DNA of 64,000 bases, taken from NCBI RefSeq assembly GCF_003997935.1, contig NZ_RZQL01000004.1, positions 1 to 64,000 on the forward strand, written 5' to 3'. The DNA comes from Mesorhizobium sp. M7A.F.Ca.US.006.01.1.1 (GTDB lineage Bacteria > Pseudomonadota > Alphaproteobacteria > Rhizobiales > Rhizobiaceae). Below the pieces are notes generated by a model. That model ran no database searches, was not told where the DNA came from, and saw nothing but the letters and a program-made list of their open reading frames with translations. The stretch's first letter is position 1; each line of letters begins with the position of its first letter. Positions 17,531 through 27,994 of the stretch are shown piece by piece. A program made the translations under genes and the position numbers.

Positions 17531-18637
17531 TCAGCTTTCGCGCAGTTTCAGCCATCGGAGCACGAGAGCTTCCTCGTCATCGAGACCATCGATGGAGCGC
17601 TTGCGTTTGTTGGCTTGCGCCATTTCATCCAGCAACCGCCCCTGCGACCACGCTTCGAAGACCAGCGGATGGATATAGCATTTGCGGCAGACGGCACGCG
17701 TATTGCCCAGTCGCTCGGCAACCTTGTCGATGACGCTGTTCATCGCCCTGTTTCGCTGCGCCTGGCTTTGCGGCAGTTCCGTTTGCGCGAACAGCGACGC
17801 GGCGTGAATGGTGCCGCCCCAGGTGCGGAAATGCTTCGAACTGAAGGCGTTACCGACCGCCTCACGGATATAGCTGTTGACGTCCTCGGAGCGGACCGGC
17901 CGCCTGTTGCCGTCCTCATCGAGATACTGGAACAGCTTCTGGCCTGGCAGGTCCTGCGCGCCACGCACAATCCTGGCGATGCGGCGGTCGACCAGCTTCA
18001 GCCTCCACTCCTTGCCCGACTTGCCCTTGAAGGCAAAGCGCAGGCTTGAACCGACAATATCCACATGCCGGTCGCGCAACGTGGTCAACCCGAAACTCTT
18101 GTTGTCGCGGGCGTAGGCGGCATTGCCGACGCGGATCATCGTGTTGTCGAGCAGCCAGACAACCGCGGCGACGACACGCTCGAACGGCAAGCCACGACGG
18201 CGCAGATCGCTGTCGATCCTGTGCCGCAGGTCCGGCAGGCTCTCGGCGAAAGCGACAAGGCTCGAATATTTGGCACCATCGCGCTCTTCGGCCCATTGCG
18301 GATGATAGCGATATTGCTTGCGTCCGCGCTGATCCCTGCCGGTTGCCTGGATATGGCCGTCCGCGTCCGGCGAAATCCACACATCCGTCCAGGCCGGCGG
18401 AATGACGATTGCCTCGATGCGCGCTTTGGTGGCGTCTGAAACTGTCCGGCCGTCCGGTCCCTTGTAGGAAAACCCCTTGCCTGTTTTCAGCCGCCGGATA
18501 CCGGGCTCGGCATCGCTCACATAGCTAAGCGACGCGTGGTCGGCCGAGCTCTCTGCGCCGTTTTTGGGCACACCATCTGGCGATACAGCGTCCTCGCCAG
18601 CCGGTCGGCCGGGCGACAATCCGGGTTTCTGCAACAT
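17531..18637 (-). CDS. DNA topoisomerase IB (poxvirus-type)
   Basis: This 368-residue type IB topoisomerase relaxes supercoils by nicking one strand through a tyrosine. The N-terminal topoisomerase I domain has YRYHPQW (after GRDQRGRKQ), followed by the catalytic core with IRVGNAAYARDNKSFGLTTLRDRHV and KGKSGKEW. The catalytic tyrosine is Y321 in CRKCYIHPLV. The ATG at 18637 has GGAG six bases upstream; an ATG at 18670 would add eleven residues without a clear site. Length is close to bacterial family members. It is a monocistronic housekeeping-like accessory gene. Confidence 0.9.
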   Translation of the reverse strand: MLQKPGLSPGRPAGEDAVSPDGVPKNGAESSADHASLSYVSDAEPGIRRLKTGKGFSYKGPDGRTVSDATKARIEAIVIPPAWTDVWISPDADGHIQATGRDQRGRKQYRYHPQWAEERDGAKYSSLVAFAESLPDLRHRIDSDLRRRGLPFERVVAAVVWLLDNTMIRVGNAAYARDNKSFGLTTLRDRHVDIVGSSLRFAFKGKSGKEWRLKLVDRRIARIVRGAQDLPGQKLFQYLDEDGNRRPVRSEDVNSYIREAVGNAFSSKHFRTWGGTIHAASLFAQTELPQSQAQRNRAMNSVIDKVAERLGNTRAVCRKCYIHPLVFEAWSQGRLLDEMAQANKRKRSIDGLDDEEALVLRWLKLRES

Positions 18638-18736
18638 GTCGGCTCCACGCGAATTCCGTAGATAAGCCACTGGCCGACCGCTGGTTCCACGCGCCGTCCG
18701 AAAAGCTCTTGGCGCCGATATCGTGTTGGCTGGCGT

Positions 18737-19675
18737 CTACAAAGCGTCTTGCAGCTCGATCGACGACGCGGACAAACGCCGCCGGGCCGCGAGCTTGAAC
18801 TTGTAGCGCAGACAGCGCCAGGCTTCCGAGCGTCGCTTGGGGGCTGCCGCGGCCACCGCCAGGAAGCGTGCTGCAGTATCCAGATCGCCGCGCGCATAGT
18901 GGACCCGGGCGATCTTGAGGGCGACAAGCCCTTCCCTGGCCTTGAGCGCCGACATCGGAATGTTGCAGTCAGTGAGTGTGCGCAGTTCCCGGCGCCAATC
19001 CAGGAAGCGCCGTACAGAGTTGATCGCATAGCGGTCATCGGAACGCACCGGCGAAACCTCATAGACCATGACGGGTTGCGAAACCATCGCGAGCGATGCC
19101 TTGCTCATCAGCCGCGCCCAGAACAGCGTGTCCTCATCATAGGCCAATCCGACCGGGAACCTCGTCTCGCCGATCAGGGCTCGGGATGCCAGGACGCTGC
19201 CCACGGCGACCGAACGTATGTCGCCTTTCACATAGGCCGAGGCATTTGCCAGGCACGCGGCCCGGTAGCCGTTCGGCACCTTGATCTGCCGATCCTGGCC
19301 GTTCACCCGTCGCCGGTATGCACCCACGATCATGTCGGCCTCGGGCTGCTCCTGGGTCTTCCCGAGCAATGCGCGCAATCCACCCCGCAGATGCAGGTCG
19401 TCGGCATCGATCAGGTAGACCCAGGGATGGACCGCTTCGGCCAGCGCCACGTTGCGGGCACAGCCGGCATCGCGGCAATTGGCCGGCAGCACGCGCAGCG
19501 GCAACGACAGTTGCGCCGCGGCCTCCCGCGCGATGGTTGCCGTGCCGTCGGTCGACGCATCGTCGACCAGCAAGATCTCGCCGATGATCTCGACCTCGCT
19601 GCGTAGCGACGCCAGCGTTGCAGCAATGGTCACCGCCGCGTTACAGGCAGGAATGACGACGCTGATTGCTCTCAA
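18737..19675 (-). CDS. Glycosyltransferase family 2 protein
   Basis: This 312-residue protein starts with the GT-A signature ISVVIPACNAAVTIAATLASL, followed by ILLVDDASTDGTATIA. The metal and nucleotide-sugar binding DxD-like motif is YLIDADDLH near residue 90. A candidate catalytic-base region is AYDEDTLFWARL. It should transfer a sugar from a nucleotide donor to an acceptor on a surface glycan or lipid, but neither can be named. The C-terminal 80 residues form a basic helical tail (RCLRYKFKLAARRRLSASS), perhaps a membrane anchor. It lies alone between the topoisomerase and the transglutaminase operon. Confidence 0.8.
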   Translation of the reverse strand: MRAISVVIPACNAAVTIAATLASLRSEVEIIGEILLVDDASTDGTATIAREAAAQLSLPLRVLPANCRDAGCARNVALAEAVHPWVYLIDADDLHLRGGLRALLGKTQEQPEADMIVGAYRRRVNGQDRQIKVPNGYRAACLANASAYVKGDIRSVAVGSVLASRALIGETRFPVGLAYDEDTLFWARLMSKASLAMVSQPVMVYEVSPVRSDDRYAINSVRRFLDWRRELRTLTDCNIPMSALKAREGLVALKIARVHYARGDLDTAARFLAVAAAAPKRRSEAWRCLRYKFKLAARRRLSASSIELQDAL

Positions 19676-19818
19676 TTACAAACCTCGCGCCATGCGCTTG
19701 AGGATACAATTACCGTCACCCCGAAACGGATATAGACTAGCGGCCACATCGGTATTTGAGAAGCAGTCTTGTCCATCCGGAATTGCAGCCGAAATACCGC
19801 TGCGCGCAGGACCTGCTT

Positions 19819-20703
19819 TCAGGCTCTTTCGAGCACGACCGGAATGACGTCGACAGCTTGCTCGCCGACCTGTCCCCCCGTGATCTTGAGCACGCCGACG
19901 ATCGGCGCCACGTCCGAATAGTCGCGGCCGTAGCCGACGGTGATATGGTCGTTGCTGGCCCGCATGCCGTTGGTCGGGTCGAATTCCTGCCAGCCTGCGT
20001 CGCGCCCGCACCAGACCTTGACCCAGGCATGCATGGCATCGGCGCCTTCCAGCCGGGGCTTGCCCTTCGGCGGGATGGTGCGCAGAAAGCCGCTGACATA
20101 GCCAGCGGGAATGCCGAGTCCGCGCAGGCCGGCGATCATGATATGCGAAAAGTCCTGGCAGACACCGCGCTTCAGCCTGAAAGCATCACTGGCCCGGGTT
20201 CGCACCGTGGTTGCCTCGCCGTCATAGGTGAAATCACGATGAATGCGATGGCACAGGTTCATGGCCGTGCTGGCGGCGGAACCGGCGATGCTGTCTCGTG
20301 CGTAGGCGGTGATCGCATCGTCGATGCCGGCATGAGTGCTGGCCGTCAGGAAATGGTGAGGTGCATCAGGTGTCAGAGACCTCACCGCGGCGAGCTCCTG
20401 CCTGAGCCTGGCGATATCGGGCGACACGTCGAGCCCGGGCTCGGGCCGAGACACCGACACGCGGGCGCTCATCCTGATATCGAGCGCATCATGCGCGTCG
20501 CGAAAGGCGATCGAGGTGACGTTGTTGCCGAAGAAATCGGAAAAGTCGGAACGCTCGTTGGGCGCCGGCGCAAAGGACAGTGATGCGGCGATGACGCGCT
20601 GCACGCCTGATATCGTCGACGGCAGTACGCGCACCTGATGACGACCGCCGCCGGCAGCGGAAGCGTAATCATAGTGGAGATGAAGCCTGATATCGTAGAG
20701 CAT
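19819..20703 (-). CDS. Transglutaminase-like protein (stand-alone), third gene of the ATP-grasp/alpha-E operon
   Basis: This 294-residue protein has the bacterial transglutaminase N-terminal beta region (YDIRLHLHYDYASAAGGGRHQVRVLP) and a transglutaminase/protease core. The triad is C182 in RGVCQDFSH, H225 in DAMHAWVKVW and D242 in EFDPTNG. No signal peptide is visible, so it is probably cytoplasmic. It belongs to a family that co-occurs with circularly permuted ATP-grasp and alpha-E proteins, where it is thought to cut or form peptide-like amide bonds. It is the last gene in the operon, after a 66-base gap filled by a palindromic repeat. No good ribosome binding site is visible before the ATG at 20703. 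Confidence 0.85.
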   Translation of the reverse strand: MLYDIRLHLHYDYASAAGGGRHQVRVLPSTISGVQRVIAASLSFAPAPNERSDFSDFFGNNVTSIAFRDAHDALDIRMSARVSVSRPEPGLDVSPDIARLRQELAAVRSLTPDAPHHFLTASTHAGIDDAITAYARDSIAGSAASTAMNLCHRIHRDFTYDGEATTVRTRASDAFRLKRGVCQDFSHIMIAGLRGLGIPAGYVSGFLRTIPPKGKPRLEGADAMHAWVKVWCGRDAGWQEFDPTNGMRASNDHITVGYGRDYSDVAPIVGVLKITGGQVGEQAVDVIPVVLERA

Positions 20704-20770
20704 GATCTATTTTTCTGTCTTTGCGCAGGTTCTTGTCGCAAAACCGTGCGACACTTTTGCGGAACCTGCT
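20703..20770. repeat. Palindromic repeat filling the gap between two operon genes
   Basis: The outer arms GCAGGTTC (20725-20732) and GAACCTGC (20762-20769) are perfect, as are the inner arms GTCGCA and TGCGAC. The unit spans the whole space between the stop of the ATP-grasp gene and the ATG of the stand-alone transglutaminase gene. It resembles short hairpin repeats dispersed in Rhizobiales genomes. It could affect mRNA processing or relative expression within the operon. Confidence 0.55.
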
Positions 20771-23181
20771 TAGCCGAAATAGGCTTTGGCGAGGCTGTTG
20801 TAGAGGCCGCCGATTTCGTAGGCGAGCTCGTCCAGCGCCTTTGCCGTCATATCCGAAGGCTCCTTGATGGCGATCTGGGTGTTGAGCTGCAGGATTTCCT
20901 TCGCCGCCGGCGACATTTGCCCCTCCCCGCCGAGCGACGGCAACAGGCCAATTTCGGCCTTCAGCCTTTCGAGTTGGAACAGGATGGAGCGCGGGTTAAG
21001 CGGATCGAGCGCCAGCAGGTCGATCACCGTGCGCCGACCGGCCTGCACCGGATATTGGCGGCGATGGGTCATCACGCTGTCGCCGATCTCCAGCATCATG
21101 TCGAGCGCGCCGTCCGGCGCCTTGGCGCTGGTCAACCGCGACAGCGTGCGGGAGATCTGGATGCCGCGCTCCAGCCGGCGGCCGATCTCAAGGAAGCGCC
21201 AACCGGCGAAGCGGTACATGTTCTCGTGCAGCAGGCCGGAAAAGCCGGCGAGCTTACGCAGGATGACTGTCATCGCCCGGGTCGCGTCGTCGCCGGGCGC
21301 GACCGTCGTTGCGAACTGATGGATGGTTTTCGACAGGTCCTTCAGCGCCAGCCAGCCATCGGGCGAGAAGCGGTCGCGGATCTGCCCGGCGCTGTAGACC
21401 GCGCTATCCAGCGTGCCGATCAGCCCTGACGGGATCGCCGTCTCCACATCGATGCCGAAAGGTTCGAGATAATCCCTGATGTCGGCGAGCAGCGGCATAT
21501 CCGGGTCGGAAGTTTCGGCGAGCCGCACATGATAGGCGCGCAGGATGCGCACCGTGTCTTCCGAGCGCTCGATATAGCGGCCGAGCCAGGTCAGATTCTC
21601 CGCCGCGCGACTGGGCAGGCTGCCAGGCCTGGTGCGGCTGAAACTGTCGCCTTCCTGCGGCAGCAGCGTCTCGCGCTCCACCGGTTTGTCGCTGACAACC
21701 CAGACATCCGCTGCCTGGCCGCCACGCTGCATGGCGATCGCCGTCGGGTCGAGCGACAGGCCGATGCGGGCAAAACCGCCCGGCATCACCGTCCAGCCCT
21801 CCGGCGTTCGCGCCAGGTAGACGCGCAGGCTCGCTGGCCGCGGCTCCAGCCAGCCGCCGACATAAACGGGCGTCGTCGAAAGCGTCACCGCTTCCTGGCC
21901 GACGAAATCGCCGCCATCGCGTTCGATGCGCGCCACCAGCTCCGCCCGCTCTCCGGCCGACAGGGCCGAGCCGAGTTTCGTTGAATCGTCATCCTCGAAG
22001 GCAAGTCTCGTCGACAGCGCCGGCCCGATCACCATGCGATCGATGTTGGCCAGCACATGCGCGCGTTCGGTTGCTTGCCCGCACCACCATGTCGCGACGC
22101 TTGGCAGCAGCAATTCCTCGCCCCGCAAGGCCCGTGAAATCTTGGGCAGGAAGGCGAGCAGCGCACGTGTCTCCATCAGGCCGGAGCCAAGCGCATTGAC
22201 GGTAGCAACCGCGCCCTGGCGGATCGCCTCGACCAGGCCCGGCGTGCCGATTTGCGAATCCGGGCGCAGTTCGAGCGGATCAGCGAAGGCGGCATCGAGC
22301 CGCCGCCACAACACGCTGATCGGCATCAGGCCGGAAACCGTGCGCACCATCAGCCGGCCGCCGGAGACGGTCAAATCCTCGCCTTCGAGCAGCATGATGC
22401 CGAGGTAGCGGGCGATATAGGCGTGTTCGTAGTAGGTTTCGTTAAGCGGCCCCGGCGTCAGGATGGCGACGCGGCCGTCGGTCTCCTTGGCCATGCCGAT
22501 CAGCGCGTCGCGAAAACGGCGGAAAAAGCCGGCAAGGCGGTGCACATGCATCTCGCCGTAGATGTCGGAGAGCGCGCGCGTGGTGGCGACTCGGTTTTCC
22601 AGTGCGAAACCGGCGCCGGACGGCGCCTGGGTGCGATCGCCCAGCACCCACCACTGGCCGTCAGGTCCACGGCCGAGCTCGAAGGCGCAGAAATGCAGGA
22701 AGTGGCCGCCGGCCGGCCTGGTGCCGACGACAGGCCGCAAATATTCGGGGCTGGCGGCGATCAATCCCGCCGGCAGGATGCCTTTTTCGACCAGCCGGTT
22801 CGGCCCGTAGATATCGGCGATGGTTTCCTCGAACAGTTCGGCACGCTGCACGAGGCCGGCGCTGATCGCCGCCCACTCGCTCTCCTCGATGAGAACCGGG
22901 ACATGCGCCAGCGGCCATTCGCGCTCATTGGCACCGGCCTTGTCGTAGACGCGGTAATAGACGCCGGCATCGCGCAGATACTGGTCGGCGCGGGCAAAGC
23001 GCTGGCCGAGCTTTTCAGCACCGAGTTCCTCGAGCGCCTCGACAAAATGCTTCCAGGCCGGGCGAGGATTGCCCGATGCATCGACCATCTCGTCGACGAC
23101 GCCGTCGATCGGCTGGTAGTGCTCCAGCAGGCTGTGGGCCTGCGGCTTGCCGCGTCCCCTCTTGTGATTCCCCTTTGCCAT
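20770..23181 (-). CDS. Circularly permuted ATP-grasp / alpha-E fusion protein
   Basis: This 803-residue protein joins two domains that are often separate genes. Residues about 60-500 match the circularly permuted type 2 ATP-grasp (blocks such as RVAILTPGPLNETYYEHAYIARYLG, SGLMETRALLAFLPKI and LSTTPVYVGGWLEPRPASLRVY). Residues about 510-803 match the all-helical alpha-E domain (SRAAENLTWLGRYIERSEDTVRILRAY). ATP-grasp enzymes form amide bonds through acyl phosphates, so this one is predicted to ligate an amino acid or peptide; the substrate is unknown. It starts 6 bases after the stop of the DUF2126 protein gene, showing translational coupling. It is followed by the stand-alone transglutaminase. 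Confidence 0.88.
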   Translation of the reverse strand: MAKGNHKRGRGKPQAHSLLEHYQPIDGVVDEMVDASGNPRPAWKHFVEALEELGAEKLGQRFARADQYLRDAGVYYRVYDKAGANEREWPLAHVPVLIEESEWAAISAGLVQRAELFEETIADIYGPNRLVEKGILPAGLIAASPEYLRPVVGTRPAGGHFLHFCAFELGRGPDGQWWVLGDRTQAPSGAGFALENRVATTRALSDIYGEMHVHRLAGFFRRFRDALIGMAKETDGRVAILTPGPLNETYYEHAYIARYLGIMLLEGEDLTVSGGRLMVRTVSGLMPISVLWRRLDAAFADPLELRPDSQIGTPGLVEAIRQGAVATVNALGSGLMETRALLAFLPKISRALRGEELLLPSVATWWCGQATERAHVLANIDRMVIGPALSTRLAFEDDDSTKLGSALSAGERAELVARIERDGGDFVGQEAVTLSTTPVYVGGWLEPRPASLRVYLARTPEGWTVMPGGFARIGLSLDPTAIAMQRGGQAADVWVVSDKPVERETLLPQEGDSFSRTRPGSLPSRAAENLTWLGRYIERSEDTVRILRAYHVRLAETSDPDMPLLADIRDYLEPFGIDVETAIPSGLIGTLDSAVYSAGQIRDRFSPDGWLALKDLSKTIHQFATTVAPGDDATRAMTVILRKLAGFSGLLHENMYRFAGWRFLEIGRRLERGIQISRTLSRLTSAKAPDGALDMMLEIGDSVMTHRRQYPVQAGRRTVIDLLALDPLNPRSILFQLERLKAEIGLLPSLGGEGQMSPAAKEILQLNTQIAIKEPSDMTAKALDELAYEIGGLYNSLAKAYFG

Positions 23182-23187
23182 CGCTGA

Positions 23188-26100
23188 TCAGAGTCTTGCC
23201 GGCCGCCGAAGGTCAAGGGTCATCGGGAAATCTTCCGCCGGTTGTTCTTCACGGATCACATAGGCGGATGGCGTATGGCCGCGCGGTTCGAAGCGGGCGA
23301 GCCGCCGAGCTTCCGCCTCGTTGCCATTGACCGGAAAGGTGTCGTAATTGCGCCCGCCGGGATGGGCGACGTGGTAGACGCAGCCGCCGACCGCACGGCC
23401 CGACCAGCGGTCATAGATGTCGAAGACCAGCGGCGTGTTGACCGGCAGCGCCGGATGCAGGCCCGATGCCGGCTGCCAGGCCTTGAAGCGGACGCCCGCC
23501 ACCGCCACTTCGCGATTGTCAGTGACCTTCATTGGCACGATGCGGCCGTTGCAGACAACTGCGTGACGCTCCGGGTTCAGCCCTTCGGTCTTGACCTGTA
23601 GCCGTTCGACCGAGGAATCGACGAAGCGCACAGTGCCACCGATCGCGCCCTGTTCGCCCATGACATGCCAGGGTTCGAGCGCCTGCCGCAGTTCGAGCTT
23701 TATGCCGGCATGCTGAACCTCGCCGCAGAACGGGAACCGGAATTCGAGCTGGGCGTCGAACCATTCGGGCCTGAATTCGAAACCGTTGAGCTTTAGGTCG
23801 TCGAGCACGTCGAGAAAATCGGCCCAGACATAGTGCGGCAGCATGAAGCGGTCATGCAGCGACGTGCCCCATCGCACGAAGCGGCCATCGAGCGGGTTCT
23901 TCCACGCACGTGCGATGATGGCGCGCACCAAAAGTTGCTGCGCCAGCGACATGCGCGCATTGGGCGGCATCTCGAAGCCGCGGAACTCGACCAGTCCCAG
24001 CCGGCCGGTCGGTCCGTCGGGCGAGAACAGCTTGTCGATGCAGATTTCCGAACGATGTGTATTGCCGGTGACGTCGGTCAACAAATTGCGGAACAGCCGG
24101 TCGACCAGCCACGGCAAGGGCGCCGCGCCCTGGTCCGGATGCGGCACCTGCGCCATCGCGATCTCAAGCTCGTAGAGCGAATCGTGGCGCGCTTCGTCGA
24201 AGCGCGGGGCCTGGCTGGTCGGCCCGATGAACAGACCGGAGAACAGATAGGACAGCGAGGGGCGGCGCTGCCATTGCAGCACCAGGCTCTTCAGCAGGTC
24301 CGGCCTTCGCAGGAACGGGCTGTCATTGGGTGTCGCACCGCCGACCACGACATGGTTGCCGCCGCCGGTGCCGGTGTGGCGGCCGTCAATCATGAACTTG
24401 TCGGCGCCAAGCCGTGTCTGCCGCGCTTCCTCATAGATCGCCGTCGTCGTCGCCACGCAATCCTGCCAGTTGGAGGCCGGATGAATGTTGACCTCTATGA
24501 CGCCCGGGTCAGGCGCGACGCGGATGACGTTGAGGCGCGGATCGTGCGGTGGGCCATAGCCTTCGATATGCACGGGAAGGCCGATCGTCTTTGCCGCGTT
24601 CTCGGCCGCCGCGACCAGTTCGAGATAGTCTTCCAGTGCCTCGACCGGCGGCATGAACACGCACAGCCGCCCGTCGCGCGGCTCGACCGAAAGTGCGGTG
24701 CGCACCGCGCCGCCGATCTCGGTGATCTCCTGCTCGACCCGCTCCTGCTGGCCGGTCGCAGCGGTGAACGATGCCGCTTGCTGGCGGCGCGCCATCTCGT
24801 CAGCGCCTTCCAGTTCGGCTGGAGCCGGTCCGGCCAGTATGGCTTCACGCGCGGGCAGCGGTCCACGCGGCAGTGACGGATCGACCGGCACGATATAGGG
24901 GAATTGCTCCGGCGGCACGTAGGGCAACGTGCCGAGCGGCAGCCGGTAGCCGACCGGTGAATCGCCTGGCACCAGGAACAGCCGGCCACGCCGCGTCTTC
25001 CATTTTTCCGAGCGCCAGCGCGGATCCGATGCCTGGCTGTTCCAACGCTGGACGGGGAGCACATAGCCGGACGGTTTGGTCAGCCCGCGTTCGAACACTT
25101 TCGCCATGCGGCTGCGTTCTTCCGGATCCTCCAGCCTGGAGTTGGACGGATCGACATTGTCGGGCAGCTTGCCTTCCTTGAGCAGCCATTCGGCCGGATC
25201 CTCATAGGCTTCGCTGACCATGGCCTTGTCGATGCCGAGTTCACCAGCAATCGCGGTGAGCAGGCTTTCGGCCTGCTTCGGCCCGATATTGGCCTCGCTC
25301 TTTTCGCGTGCGATCAGCGACGGATCGCTCCACACCGGTTGGCCGTCGGCACGCCAGTAGAGCGAAAAAGTCCAGCGCGGCAGGCTTTCGCCCGGATACC
25401 ATTTGCCCTGGCCGTAATGGAGAAAGCCGCCGGGCGCGAAGCGCTCGCGCAGTTTACGGATCAGTTCGTCCGCCTTTTCGCGCTTGGTGGGACCGACGGC
25501 GGCGGTGTTCCACTCGGCCGACTCGAAATCGTCGATCGACACGAAAGTCGGCTCGCCGCCCATCGTCAGCCGCACGTCGCCGGCAGCAAGCGCTGCATCG
25601 ACCTTGTTGCCCAGAACGTCGAGCGCCTGCCAGCTTTCGTCCGAAAATGGCTTGGTGATGCGCGGATGTTCGGCGATGCGGTCGACCCGCATCTCGAAGC
25701 CGAATTCGACATTGGCGAAGCTCGCCATCCCGGAAATCGGGGCCGCGTTGCGGAAATGCGGCGTGGCGGCCAGCGGCACATGGCTCTCGCCGGTGAGCAG
25801 GCCCGAGGTCGGATCGAAGCCGATCCAGCCGGCGCCGGGAAGATAGACCTCGCACCACGCATGCAGATCCGTGAAGTCGACGGCGGTTCCGGCTGGACCG
25901 TCCAGCGCGATCAGATCGGGCTTCAACTGGACCAGATAGCCGGAAACGAAGCGTGTGGCGATACCGAGATTGCGCAGGATCTGCACCAGCAGCCAGCTCG
26001 AATCCCGGCACGATCCCTTTTTCGCGGCCAAGGTCTCTTCCGGCGAGAACACCCCGGTTTCCATGCGCACGATATAGGCGATCTCGCGCTGCAACCGCGC

Positions 26101-26547
26101 ATTGAGGTCGACCAGGAAATTGACGGTGTTGGCAGCGCTGCGATCGATGGTCTTCAGCAGCGCCGACAGCAGCGGTCCCGCCGGTTCCGGGGTGCGATAG
26201 ATGGCGAGATCGTCGCGTATTTCTTCCGGATACTCGAACGGAAACGCCTCGGCCGACGGCTCGACGAAGAAATCAAACGGGTTGTAGACCGTCATGTCGG
26301 CGACGAGGTCGACTTCGATCTTCAGTTCCATCACCGGTTCGGGAAAGACGAAGCGGGCTAGGAAGTTGCCATAGGGGTCCTGCTGCAGATTGACGAAATG
26401 GTTCGCCGGCTCGACCTTGAGCGAATGACTCAGCACCTTGGTGCGGGAATGCGGCGCCGGCTGCAGCCTGATGATCTGGGGGCCGAGAACCACCGGCCGA
26501 TCATATTTGTAGTGGGTCAGGTGGTAGACGGCTGCCAGAATTGCCAT
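23188..26547 (-). CDS. Transglutaminase-like protein with C-terminal DUF2126 domain
   Basis: This 1,119-residue protein leads the operon. The N-terminal quarter is a bacterial transglutaminase N region ([23 protein letters not shown]) plus core, with C180 in [11 protein letters not shown]229 in TDLHAWCEV and D245 in IGFDPTSG. The remainder is DUF2126, with [18 protein letters not shown] near residue 320 and [14 protein letters not shown] near residue 730; the latter resembles glutamine-synthetase-like or amidoligase sequences in its glycine/histidine content. Proteins of this layout are widely conserved in proteobacteria next to ATP-grasp/alpha-E genes. Activity has not been shown, but amide-bond hydrolysis or transfer is the likely chemistry. 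Confidence 0.88.
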   Translation of the reverse strand: MAILAAVYHLTHYKYDRPVVLGPQIIRLQPAPHSRTKVLSHSLKVEPANHFVNLQQDPYGNFLARFVFPEPVMELKIEVDLVADMTVYNPFDFFVEPSAEAFPFEYPEEIRDDLAIYRTPEPAGPLLSALLKTIDRSAANTVNFLVDLNARLQREIAYIVRMETGVFSPEETLAAKKGSCRDSSWLLVQILRNLGIATRFVSGYLVQLKPDLIALDGPAGTAVDFTDLHAWCEVYLPGAGWIGFDPTSGLLTGESHVPLAATPHFRNAAPISGMASFANVEFGFEMRVDRIAEHPRITKPFSDESWQALDVLGNKVDAALAAGDVRLTMGGEPTFVSIDDFESAEWNTAAVGPTKREKADELIRKLRERFAPGGFLHYGQGKWYPGESLPRWTFSLYWRADGQPVWSDPSLIAREKSEANIGPKQAESLLTAIAGELGIDKAMVSEAYEDPAEWLLKEGKLPDNVDPSNSRLEDPEERSRMAKVFERGLTKPSGYVLPVQRWNSQASDPRWRSEKWKTRRGRLFLVPGDSPVGYRLPLGTLPYVPPEQFPYIVPVDPSLPRGPLPAREAILAGPAPAELEGADEMARRQQAASFTAATGQQERVEQEITEIGGAVRTALSVEPRDGRLCVFMPPVEALEDYLELVAAAENAAKTIGLPVHIEGYGPPHDPRLNVIRVAPDPGVIEVNIHPASNWQDCVATTTAIYEEARQTRLGADKFMIDGRHTGTGGGNHVVVGGATPNDSPFLRRPDLLKSLVLQWQRRPSLSYLFSGLFIGPTSQAPRFDEARHDSLYELEIAMAQVPHPDQGAAPLPWLVDRLFRNLLTDVTGNTHRSEICIDKLFSPDGPTGRLGLVEFRGFEMPPNARMSLAQQLLVRAIIARAWKNPLDGRFVRWGTSLHDRFMLPHYVWADFLDVLDDLKLNGFEFRPEWFDAQLEFRFPFCGEVQHAGIKLELRQALEPWHVMGEQGAIGGTVRFVDSSVERLQVKTEGLNPERHAVVCNGRIVPMKVTDNREVAVAGVRFKAWQPASGLHPALPVNTPLVFDIYDRWSGRAVGGCVYHVAHPGGRNYDTFPVNGNEAEARRLARFEPRGHTPSAYVIREEQPAEDFPMTLDLRRPARL

Positions 26548-26659
26548 GGGGCCCCGGAATTCAGCGTTTCAAACGATTTCGCTGAACCCTGACACATCTG
26601 GCGACCATTCTCCAAGCAGAGATGTTGCGGTGCACCTAATTTAAGCAACGGTTGCCGGC

Positions 26660-27856
26660 TCAGAAAAACGCCTGTATCCCCGTCTGCGCCCTTCCCAGGA
26701 TCAGCGCATGCACGTCATGCGTGCCTTCATAGGTGTTGACCGTCTCCAGGTTCTGCGCGTGGCGCATGACGTGGTAGCCGATCTGGATGCCGTTGCCACC
26801 ATGCATGTCGCGGGCCTGGCGGGCGATGTCGAGCGCCTTGCCGCAATTGTTCCGCTTTAAGATCGAGATCATTTCCGGCGCCATCTTGCCTTCATCCAGC
26901 AACCGCCCGACACGCAAGGATGCCTGCAATCCCAACGCAATTTCGGTCTGCATGTCGGCAAGCTTCTTCTGGTAGAGTTGCGTGCCGGCCAGCGGCTTGC
27001 CGAACTGCTTGCGATCAAGACCGTATTGGCGGGCGCGGTGCCAGCAATCTTCCGCGGCGCCCATCGAGCCCCAGGAAATGCCGAAGCGAGCCCGGTTGAG
27101 GCATCCGAACGGTCCGCCAAGGCCCTTTGCGTTGGGCAGCAGCGCGTCCTCGCCGACCTCGACGCCTTCCATCACCACTTCGCCGGTGATCGACGCCCGC
27201 AGCGACAGCTTGCCGCCGATCTTCGGCGCCGAAAGCCCCTTCATGCCCTTTTCCAGCACGAAGCCACGGATCTCGTCCTTGCCGTTCTCGCCCTTCAGCT
27301 TCGCCCAGACGACGAACACATCAGCGACCGGCGAATTGGAAATCCACATCTTCGAGCCGGACAGCTTGTAGCCGTTGGCGGTCTTCTCGGCGCGCGTCTT
27401 CATGCCGCCCGGGTCGGAGCCCGCATCCGGCTCGGTCAGGCCGAAACAGCCGATCCACTCGCCGCTGGCAAGCTTGGGCAGGTACTTCTTGCGCTGCTCG
27501 TCCGAGCCATAGGCGTAGATCGGATACATCACCAGCGACGACTGCACTGACATCATCGAGCGATAACCCGAGTCAACACGTTCGACTTCCCGCGCGACCA
27601 GCCCGTAGGTCACATAGTTCGCGCCAAGCCCGCCGAATTCCTCGGGGATGTTGATGCCGAGCAGGCCAGCCTCGCCCATTTCGCGGAAGATCGCGGTGTC
27701 GAAGGTCTCGTTGAGGTAGGCGTCCTCGATCCGCGGCGCCAGTCTGTCGGCGGCGAAGGCGGCCGCGCCGTCGCGCACCATGCGCTCGTCTTCCGAAAGC
27801 TGGCCCTCGATCAGGAACGGATCTTCCCAGACGAATGCGTTCTTGTCGGCGGCCAT
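26660..27856 (-). CDS. gcdH: Glutaryl-CoA dehydrogenase
   Basis: This 398-residue acyl-CoA dehydrogenase most resembles glutaryl-CoA dehydrogenase, which oxidises and decarboxylates glutaryl-CoA to crotonyl-CoA in lysine, tryptophan and glutarate breakdown, passing electrons from FAD to ETF. FAD and substrate motifs include [29 protein letters not shown] and [11 protein letters not shown]377 in [10 protein letters not shown] is the catalytic base. The ATG at 27856 is chosen because GGAG lies upstream; a farther in-frame ATG at 27904 falls inside the palindromic repeat. It is divergent from a LysR-type regulator gene, the common arrangement for gcdH. Confidence 0.88.
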   Translation of the reverse strand: MAADKNAFVWEDPFLIEGQLSEDERMVRDGAAAFAADRLAPRIEDAYLNETFDTAIFREMGEAGLLGINIPEEFGGLGANYVTYGLVAREVERVDSGYRSMMSVQSSLVMYPIYAYGSDEQRKKYLPKLASGEWIGCFGLTEPDAGSDPGGMKTRAEKTANGYKLSGSKMWISNSPVADVFVVWAKLKGENGKDEIRGFVLEKGMKGLSAPKIGGKLSLRASITGEVVMEGVEVGEDALLPNAKGLGGPFGCLNRARFGISWGSMGAAEDCWHRARQYGLDRKQFGKPLAGTQLYQKKLADMQTEIALGLQASLRVGRLLDEGKMAPEMISILKRNNCGKALDIARQARDMHGGNGIQIGYHVMRHAQNLETVNTYEGTHDVHALILGRAQTGIQAFF

Positions 27857-27874
27857 CGCGTTTCTCCCGAACCG

Positions 27875-27904
27875 ATGCGTGTCGCTCAAAATGACGACAT
27901 GCAT
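27875..27904. repeat. Palindromic intergenic repeat, short copy
   Basis: ATGCGTGTCG (27875-27884) and CGACATGCAT (27895-27904) pair with one mismatch around a ten-base loop. This looks like the outer stem of the repeats at 15566 and 41776 with the inner part missing. It lies in the leader of the glutaryl-CoA dehydrogenase gene. Confidence 0.5.
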
Positions 27905-27994
27905 GAAGCAAAATCTTGGCCCGTTCTATCGGTCTGCGCCTCGAAAAAATCAAACGAAATTGATTCACCGATCAATGATCGTTAGGAATGGATC

